Positions 13,795 through 18,673 of a DNA stretch of 18,673 nt are shown here, one piece after another (positions within the stretch are counted from its first letter, which is position 1; each line of letters opens with the position of its first letter). The stretch comes from a bacterium. GTDB lineage: Bacteria > SZUA-79 > Acidulodesulfobacterales > Acidulodesulfobacteraceae. The position numbers were made by a program, and so were the translations under genes. The stretch spans positions 1 to 18,673 of the forward strand of contig JAJXXD010000009.1 of assembly GCA_021781285.1 (NCBI GenBank), read 5' to 3'. The notes under the pieces are model-generated. The model ran no database searches and was not told the origin of the DNA. It worked only from the letters and a program-made list of their open reading frames with translations.

Positions 13795-14961
13795 TTACGA
13801 ACCGGCTCTTAATTTAAGAACGCCCTTTTTTATCGCGCTGACCGCATAATCTATATCGTCCTCCGTAGTAAATCTGCCTATGCTGAATCTTATAGCCGAT
13901 TCTATTCTTTTAGCGTCATATCCGTGAGCTTTTAAAACATGGGATAAAGAGACCGCTCCAGCATTGCATGCCGAACCGGCAGAAGCGCTGACTCCGTAAA
14001 GGTCGAGGTTAAAAAGCAAAGTTTCCGATTTTACCCCGTCGAAAGATACGTTTATAGTATTTTTAAGCCTGTTCACGGGATGACCGTTAAGCCTTATGCC
14101 TTCTATGCCGTAAAAAAGTTTATCTAAAAAAATACTCCCGAGGTTATTTATTCTGTTTGATTCTTCGTTCATAACGTTTTTGAGAATATTTAAGCCTTTT
14201 GCCATTGAAACAATGCCGCCGATGTTTTCCGTTCCGGCTCTTAATCCGCGCTCCTGATGTCCGCCGTGTATTATGGGGTCTATATTTACCCCTTTTTTCA
14301 CATATAAAGCCCCGCATCCTTTTAACGCATAAAACTTGTGTCCCGAAAAACTGCATAAATCTAAAGGGATATCTTTAAGGCTGAAATAACTTTTTCCTAT
14401 AACCTGAACTAAGTCGCTGTGAAAAAGCGCATCGTCCTTAATTTTTTTAACTTCTTCAAAAATTTGTTTTAAGGGAAATATCGTACCGGTTTCGTTATTT
14501 GCGCCCATTATGGATATCAGGACGGTGTTTTCTTTTATAGAGGACTTCAAGTCGTCTAAGAGCAGTCCCCCAAATTCATTTACGCCTACGTATGTAGTTT
14601 CGACGCCCCCGTATTCTAAAAATTTAAAGGTGTTAAGAACGGCAGGATGCTCCACCTGCGAAGTAATAATGTGGGGTCTGGATTTTTTGTTTATGCGCAT
14701 ATGCGCATAAACGGAGCCTATTATCGCAAGGTTGAGGGATTCCGAGCCGGATGCCGTAAAAATAATGTCGCCGGAATTTCCGGCGTCTAAAAATGATTTT
14801 ATATACTCCCTCGAATCTTCGACGAGAATTCTTGCCGCCCTGCCTTCTTCGTAAACCGAAGAAGGGTTTCCCTGATAATTCTTTAGGGCGCCCGTTACTT
14901 CCTCGAGAACTAACGGGTCTAAAGGAGTAGTTGCATTATAGTCTAAATAAATTCTCGGCAT
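13795..14961 (-). CDS. nifS: Cysteine desulfurase (NifS/IscS family)
   Basis: This PLP enzyme takes sulfur from cysteine and passes it as a persulfide to acceptors for Fe-S clusters or tRNA thiolation. Residues seen: DYNATTPLDP at the N-terminus, GNPSS (31-35), EHPAV with His105, NNETG (155-159), HSDLVQ with Asp183 and Gln186, the PLP lysine in SGHK (Lys209), RAGTEN (241-246), and the catalytic cysteine in SACNAG (Cys332). Length 388. It is flanked by iscR (15-base gap) and mnmA (1-base gap); no scaffold (iscU/nifU) gene is present, so tRNA thiolation may be a main use. AGGA lies 7 bases before the ATG. A perfect 24-bp palindrome sits in the coding sequence at 14689-14712. Confidence 0.95.
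   Translation of the reverse strand: MPRIYLDYNATTPLDPLVLEEVTGALKNYQGNPSSVYEEGRAARILVEDSREYIKSFLDAGNSGDIIFTASGSESLNLAIIGSVYAHMRINKKSRPHIITSQVEHPAVLNTFKFLEYGGVETTYVGVNEFGGLLLDDLKSSIKENTVLISIMGANNETGTIFPLKQIFEEVKKIKDDALFHSDLVQVIGKSYFSLKDIPLDLCSFSGHKFYALKGCGALYVKKGVNIDPIIHGGHQERGLRAGTENIGGIVSMAKGLNILKNVMNEESNRINNLGSIFLDKLFYGIEGIRLNGHPVNRLKNTINVSFDGVKSETLLFNLDLYGVSASAGSACNAGAVSLSHVLKAHGYDAKRIESAIRFSIGRFTTEDDIDYAVSAIKKGVLKLRAGS
14689..14712. repeat. Perfect 24-bp palindrome inside nifS
   Basis: GTTTATGCGCAT (14689-14700) is followed immediately by its exact reverse complement (14701-14712), with no spacer. Within nifS it encodes VYAHMRIN in the variable loop just before the conserved HIITSQVEHPAV block. 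Perfect palindromes of this length are not expected by chance in a window this size. Function unknown: protein-binding site, cruciform or remnant of a palindromic insertion are possible. Confidence 0.9.
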
Positions 14962-14976
14962 ATATAAGTCCTGCTC

Positions 14977-15483
14977 TCAATTTCGGCAATTTTTTGTGCC
15001 GGCATTGACCTTCTCTGATTTTGCCGAAGGCTTGACGGCGGTTTTTTGCAACAGTTTTTGTTTCTGCTTATACTCGTTTATTACATCTTCTATAGTAATG
15101 GAATTTAAAAACCCGGTAATTTTATTTGATATCGAATTCCACATATCGAAAGCGAGGCATATCGATTTTCTGCCGCATTCCTTTTTATTTTTAGACTTGC
15201 TTATACAGCTTATGATTTCAATAGGTTCTACCGAAGATATTATGTCGCCGATAAGGAGCTCGGACGGCTTTTTATTGAGAAGATAGCCTCCGTTAGGACC
15301 CCTGAGGCTTCTAACTATCCCAGCTTTCTTTAAAATAAAAAATATCTGTTCGAGATAGTGCAGGGATATAGATTCTCTTGCCGCTATATCCTTTAAACTT
15401 ATCGGAACGGAGTTATCGTTTGAATTATAGGATAAATCTATCAGCGCCCTGACGGCATATTGTCCCTTAGAAGAAAGTTTCAT
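14977..15483 (-). CDS. iscR: Rrf2-family iron-sulfur-sensing regulator, IscR-like
   Basis: IscR-type regulators bind a [2Fe-2S] cluster and adjust cysteine and Fe-S genes to cluster supply. The 168-residue protein has the canonical start MKLSSKGQYAVRALIDL, a winged helix with recognition helix around HYLEQIFFILKKAG (42-55) and wing GPNGGYLL (62-69), and three cysteines, Cys93, Cys103 and Cys109. The spacing C-x9-C-x5-C differs from E. coli IscR (C-x5-C-x5-C), so cluster ligation may differ. The basic C-terminal tail (about 140-168) is not conserved. It sits between cysE and nifS with 15-base gaps, so it probably regulates its own operon. No Shine-Dalgarno sequence is seen. Confidence 0.85.
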   Translation of the reverse strand: MKLSSKGQYAVRALIDLSYNSNDNSVPISLKDIAARESISLHYLEQIFFILKKAGIVRSLRGPNGGYLLNKKPSELLIGDIISSVEPIEIISCISKSKNKKECGRKSICLAFDMWNSISNKITGFLNSITIEDVINEYKQKQKLLQKTAVKPSAKSEKVNAGTKNCRN

Positions 15484-15498
15484 ATTTTAATTGTAATT

Positions 15499-16161
15499 TT
15501 ATAGTTTATTTTTGTTTTGACCGGATTCAATTTCATGGATTCTATTTTCAAGCTCGGATATTTTGGACTTTAAAAGGGAAATTTCATAAAAAGCCGGGTC
15601 GAATAATCTGTTATGTTCAAGGTCGATATTGTCGTGCACCTCGGATTCATCCCTTTTCGCTGATTTTGCGGGTACCCCTACCACTGTAGAGTGGGGCGGT
15701 ACGGCATTTACTACGACGGAATTCGCCCCTATTTTAGAATCGCTGCCCACAGTTAACGGTCCCAGTATTTTTGCCCCCGTTCCTATTATAACTCTGTCGC
15801 CTATAGTAGGATGCCTTTTTTCTTTTTTCCAGCTTGTTCCTCCAAGGGTAACGCCGTGATAAATAGTAACGTCGTCGCCTATTTCGGCGGTTTCGCCTAT
15901 AACCACGCCCATTCCGTGGTCTATAAAAAATCTTCTCCCTATTTTTGCTCCGGGATGAATTTCTATGCCTGTCAAAAACCTGCCCGCCTGCGAAACAAAC
16001 CTCGCAAATAGCCTGCACTTATGATTCCATAAAAAATGAGAAATTTTATGGATATAAACCGCATGCAAGCCCGGATAGCATGTAATAACTTCCAGAGCAT
16101 TTCTTGCCGCAGGGTCTCTTTCGTAAACCGAATTTATATCTTCCCTGAGAGTTTTAAACAT
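15499..16161 (-). CDS. cysE: Serine O-acetyltransferase (short EpsC-like form)
   Basis: CysE makes O-acetylserine from serine and acetyl-CoA, the committed step toward cysteine. The 220-residue protein has the helical N-terminus typical of the family (MFKTLREDINSVYERDPAAR, CYPGLHAVYIHK), then a left-handed beta-helix of hexapeptide repeats with IDHGMGVVIGE (80-90, catalytic His82), YHGVTLGG (101-108) and VVGVPAK. A short coiled coil (about 193-214) ends the protein, and the last residue is Leu, not the Ile used to dock cysteine synthase. The start matches homologues, yet no ribosome site precedes it; an extended -10 box lies six bases upstream, suggesting a leaderless mRNA. First gene of the cysE-iscR-nifS-mnmA-mtaB run. 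Confidence 0.95.
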   Translation of the reverse strand: MFKTLREDINSVYERDPAARNALEVITCYPGLHAVYIHKISHFLWNHKCRLFARFVSQAGRFLTGIEIHPGAKIGRRFFIDHGMGVVIGETAEIGDDVTIYHGVTLGGTSWKKEKRHPTIGDRVIIGTGAKILGPLTVGSDSKIGANSVVVNAVPPHSTVVGVPAKSAKRDESEVHDNIDLEHNRLFDPAFYEISLLKSKISELENRIHEIESGQNKNKL

Positions 16162-16167
16162 TAAATT

Positions 16168-16176
16168 ATTATACCA
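16168..16176 (-). promoter_or_regulatory. Extended -10 promoter of cysE, predicted leaderless start
   Basis: On the minus strand TGG-TATAAT (16176 to 16168) is a perfect extended -10 element (TGN-TATAAT). Only six bases (16167-16162) separate it from the cysE ATG, so transcription would begin at the A of the start codon (16161). No good -35 is seen (TTTAAT at 16196-16191 is a poor match with 17-base spacing), as is normal for extended -10 promoters. Confidence 0.6.
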
Positions 16177-16205
16177 AAATCAAAGGTGAAATTAAATCTT
16201 TAATA

Positions 16206-17441
16206 TTATTCGTATCTCAGGGCTTCGACGGGGTTCATTCTGGAGGCTTTATAGGCAGGGTAAAAACCGAAGAAAATTCCTACGCACAAAGAAAAGACGA
16301 GAGCGATTATTATCGGTTCCGTCGTAACGATAGTTTTCAGCGGAGAAAAGGCGGTTATGGCACTTGAAATTCCAAACCCGAAGGCTATGCCGAGCAAGCC
16401 GCCGAAAAGGCTCAGAACGGCTGATTCTATCAGAAATTGCTTGAGTATGTCAGACTTTTTAGCCCCTATAGCCATCCGTATCCCTATTTCTTTCGTTCTT
16501 TCCGTAACGGAAACGAGCATTATGTTCATTATGCCTATGCCCCCCACGAGCAAAGAAACGGCGGCTATGCTTGCCAGAAGAATCGTAAAGGTGTTGGCGC
16601 TGGAGTTCGCGGTTGCCGCGAGTTCGGTAAGGTTTCGGACAAAAAAATCGTCCGGCTTGTGCAGAGGTATATGGTGCCTTTGCCTTAAAAGCGCGGTGAT
16701 TTCCGACTGTGCTCTTACCGTGTCTTTATTGGATTTTGCAGATACCGCTATGGCATGTACCCAAGTGGTCCCTGCAATTTTTTCTAACATTGTAGTTATC
16801 GGTATTACGACCGTATCATCCTGATCTTGTCCGAAAGCGTTAAATCCTTTGATGGACAAAAGACCTACTACCGTAAACGGAACATTGTGTATGAGTATTA
16901 TATGCCCTATCGGGTTTATAAGTCCGAAAAGTTCCGTTGCCGAGGTGTTTCCCATAACGGCGACGTTTGCGGCGGAGGCTACCTGCTGATGAGTGAAAAA
17001 AGTACCTTTTGCGACCGACCAGTCCCTAATTATAGTAAACGAAGAATTTGCGCCGTTAATTAATGTGGACCAGTTATTGCCCCGCCATATAACCTGCTGA
17101 GCCATGCCGAGCATTCCTGAATCGGTTTTTACCGCCGGAAGTTTTCTTATAGCATAGGCATCGTTCAACGTCAGCGTAGGCAGAACGCCGAAACCGCTGT
17201 GTATGCCGCCAAGAGAAGATGAACCGGGAAGTATGATAAGCAGGTTTGAGCCCATTGCATTAATAGAGTTCTGAATGGCTCTCGAAGCCCCCTGTCCTAT
17301 GCTTACGGTTGCTATAACCGAACCCACGCCTATAATGATACCGAGTATAGTCAAAAAAGACCTGATTTTGTTTCTCAGCAGAGTCTTATATGCAGACTCA
17401 AGATCTAAAAGAAATGCAAATTTTACCTGATTTTGTTTCAT
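16206..17441 (-). CDS. ABC transporter permease, MacB type
   Basis: This 411-residue protein is the membrane subunit of a MacAB-like tripartite exporter, which pushes substrates from the periplasm through an outer-membrane channel rather than across the inner membrane. It has the MacB layout: one transmembrane helix near the N-terminus (about 28-48), a large periplasmic domain (about 50-280), then three helices (about 285-310, 336-360, 375-398). Family marks are LRNKIRSFLTILGIIIGV, the GQDQDDTVVIP strand, VTERTKEIGIRMAIGA (coupling region) and the NPVEALRYE ending. Unlike E. coli MacB, the ATPase is a separate gene. Start and ATPase stop overlap by four bases (ATGA). The substrate (peptide, antibiotic, lipid or other) is unknown. 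Confidence 0.92.
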   Translation of the reverse strand: MKQNQVKFAFLLDLESAYKTLLRNKIRSFLTILGIIIGVGSVIATVSIGQGASRAIQNSINAMGSNLLIILPGSSSLGGIHSGFGVLPTLTLNDAYAIRKLPAVKTDSGMLGMAQQVIWRGNNWSTLINGANSSFTIIRDWSVAKGTFFTHQQVASAANVAVMGNTSATELFGLINPIGHIILIHNVPFTVVGLLSIKGFNAFGQDQDDTVVIPITTMLEKIAGTTWVHAIAVSAKSNKDTVRAQSEITALLRQRHHIPLHKPDDFFVRNLTELAATANSSANTFTILLASIAAVSLLVGGIGIMNIMLVSVTERTKEIGIRMAIGAKKSDILKQFLIESAVLSLFGGLLGIAFGFGISSAITAFSPLKTIVTTEPIIIALVFSLCVGIFFGFYPAYKASRMNPVEALRYE

Positions 17442-18175
17442 AAGATTTTTTCAGCGTCTCCGCCTATAGTATCGGAAGATATAATTATCCCGTCTTTAAC
17501 CGTAACGAGTCTTCTTCCGTAACCAGCTATATGCCTATCGTGCGTTACTAGAATAATCGTAGCGCCCCTTTCCGCGTTGATTTTTCCGAAAAAATTCATA
17601 ACGTCCGCCCCCCTTACCGAATCAAGATTGCCCGTCGGCTCGTCCGCCATAATTATCGGCGCATTGTTTACTATGGCTCTTGCGATAGCAACTCTCTGCT
17701 GTTCGCCGCCGGATATTTGGTTAGGAAATTTATTTCCTTTTTCGGAAAGGTCAACGAGTTTTAACGCTTCCATGCCCATTTCTTCGGAATCCTTAGAATG
17801 GAGGCCGGAATAATAAAGCGGCAGTATAACGTTTTCCATAATGGACAGCCTTTGTATAAGGTTGAAGCCCTGAAATACGAAGCCTATTTTTTTATTTCTT
17901 ATCTCGGCAAGTTCGTCGGACGTTAAGCCGGAAACATCTTTTCCTTCAAGAAAATAACTGCCGGAGGTCGGCTTGTCTAAGCATCCCAATATGTTCATCA
18001 GCGTGGATTTGCCGGAGCCCGATGCTCCCATTATGGAAACGAATTCCCCATTTTTAATAATAAGATTTATGCCTTTTAATACCTCATAGGCAATATCTCC
18101 GATTTTATAGACCATACCGATATTTTCAAGCCTTATAAGCGGTATGTTTTCGTTTTTAATTCCGTAGTTATCCAT
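17438..18175 (-). CDS. ABC transporter ATP-binding protein, MacB/LolD type
   Basis: This 245-residue ATPase powers the adjacent permease. It carries Walker A GASGSGKS (50-57), the Q-loop glutamine in FVFQGFN (Gln102), signature SGGEQQR (155-161), Walker B IIMADEPTGNLD (from 174, catalytic Glu179) and the switch histidine in LVTHDRH (His212). The GNLDS wording and family profile fit the MacB/LolD/FtsE branch. A short N-terminal extension (about 12 residues) precedes the usual start of the fold. It begins 13 bases after the adaptor stop and overlaps the permease by four, so the three genes form one export operon. No clear ribosome site is seen. Confidence 0.94.
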   Translation of the reverse strand: MDNYGIKNENIPLIRLENIGMVYKIGDIAYEVLKGINLIIKNGEFVSIMGASGSGKSTLMNILGCLDKPTSGSYFLEGKDVSGLTSDELAEIRNKKIGFVFQGFNLIQRLSIMENVILPLYYSGLHSKDSEEMGMEALKLVDLSEKGNKFPNQISGGEQQRVAIARAIVNNAPIIMADEPTGNLDSVRGADVMNFFGKINAERGATIILVTHDRHIAGYGRRLVTVKDGIIISSDTIGGDAEKIL

Positions 18176-18188
18176 ATGAAAATTATAA

Positions 18189-18673
18189 TTAGAAGAACAT
18201 CTTTCTTCCGGGCGCCGCCGCCGTTTGATTATTAGACTTTAAACCCGTTATTATTTCTGTTCCGGCTTTAATATCCTTAGAGATAACCTCCGTATATTCG
18301 TCGTTGTTTATGCCAAGATTTACTATTACCGGTTCCGGCATTTTATTTTTTAATATCCAGACGACCCCTTCGCCCGCCTTTAATTTTTTTGATAAATTAT
18401 CCATAATTTCTTTGTTCTCATTGACCGGAATAAATCTTAAGGCGGAATTAGGCACGCCGAGGACGCCTTTTTTTTCCGAGACGTAAATTTTAGCGATAGC
18501 CGTCATACCGGGAAGTATCAATCCGTTTTTATTGTCGAAAAATATCGTAACGTTGTAGCTTACGACCCCGGAAACCGTCGTTGGATTTATCCTTACGTTA
18601 TGGACGTAACCCCATATCGTCTTATCGGGATAGGCATATACGGTAAACGACGCTTTATCCCCCTTTTTTATGC
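18189..18673 (-). CDS. Efflux periplasmic adaptor (MacA/HlyD family), partial at window edge
   Basis: The frame is open from the stop at 18189 to the right edge, so the N-terminal part lies outside the window. About 160 C-terminal residues are visible. They show the beta-barrel and membrane-proximal domains of an RND/MacA adaptor: GDKASFTVYAYPDKT, then GVVSYNVTIFFDN, then LPGMTAIAKIYVSEKKGVLGVPNSALRF, ending with ITGLKSNN and a short Pro/Ala tail. Such proteins bridge the inner-membrane pump and an outer-membrane channel. A TTG at 18521 lies within the conserved domain and is not the true start. It heads the adaptor-ATPase-permease operon. A TolC-like channel gene is not in the window. Confidence 0.9.
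   Translation of the reverse strand, partial: IKKGDKASFTVYAYPDKTIWGYVHNVRINPTTVSGVVSYNVTIFFDNKNGLILPGMTAIAKIYVSEKKGVLGVPNSALRFIPVNENKEIMDNLSKKLKAGEGVVWILKNKMPEPVIVNLGINNDEYTEVISKDIKAGTEIITGLKSNNQTAAAPGRKMFF

Noticed and set aside
16357..16824. 155-codon plus-strand reading frame opposite the ABC permease
   Set aside because: It is the antisense shadow of a well-supported MacB-type permease and has no family features of its own.
18189..18521. Short 110-residue protein starting at 18521
   Set aside because: The apparent start is a TTG inside the conserved GL-I-LPGMTA segment, and the frame stays open to the window edge with adaptor-family sequence, so it is the end of a longer gene.

Overview
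The window is an AT-rich (roughly 35-40% GC by eye), gene-dense bacterial chromosome segment. It carries 18 complete protein genes and one gene cut by the right edge. I see no rRNA, tRNA, CRISPR array or intact transposon. Gene order (rplM-rpsI-argC; cysE-iscR-nifS-mnmA-mtaB-rnc-der) and a soluble-type succinate dehydrogenase/fumarate reductase with an HdrB-like third subunit point to an anaerobic or microaerophilic Gram-negative of the broad 'deltaproteobacterial' kind, possibly one of the AT-rich uncultivated sulfate or iron reducers. This placement is inferred from memory of gene order and has not been searched. A MacAB-like pump with a periplasmic adaptor supports a double-membraned cell.

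Plus strand, 1-9253. A near-consensus promoter drives rplM-rpsI, followed closely by argC and an orphan, apparently membrane-anchored family 5 solute-binding protein. moaC (molybdenum cofactor) follows. Then comes the only long non-coding gap (4274-4602), which holds a dispersed-repeat-like palindrome. The gap leads into a vapBC toxin-antitoxin pair with its own consensus promoter and TGCACA repeats that look like operators. A separate promoter precedes sdhA-sdhB-sdhE, which encode flavoprotein, iron-sulfur protein and CCG-domain subunits without a classical SdhC/D membrane anchor. SdhB carries an extra cysteine that predicts a [4Fe-4S] rather than [3Fe-4S] third centre. A strong hairpin separates sdhE from a small coiled-coil gene.

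Minus strand, 18673-9279 (read right to left). A MacAB-like export cassette (adaptor, ATPase, permease) is followed by a tightly packed run: cysE, iscR, nifS, mnmA, mtaB, rnc, der. The first five form a logical route: serine acetylation toward cysteine, iron-sulfur-sensing control, sulfur release from cysteine, and use of sulfur in tRNA thiolation (MnmA) and methylthiolation (MtaB). rnc and der (RNA processing and ribosome assembly) ride along, with overlaps or gaps of a few bases. cysE has an extended -10 box placed so that its mRNA would begin at the start codon. nifS contains a perfect 24-bp palindrome inside its coding sequence.

Most of the window is core metabolism. The points worth a second look are the SdhABE complex and its predicted cluster change, the nifS palindrome, the likely leaderless cysE transcript, the vapBC control region, the palindromic repeat next to it, and an Asp-to-Asn change at a metal-site position of RNase III.
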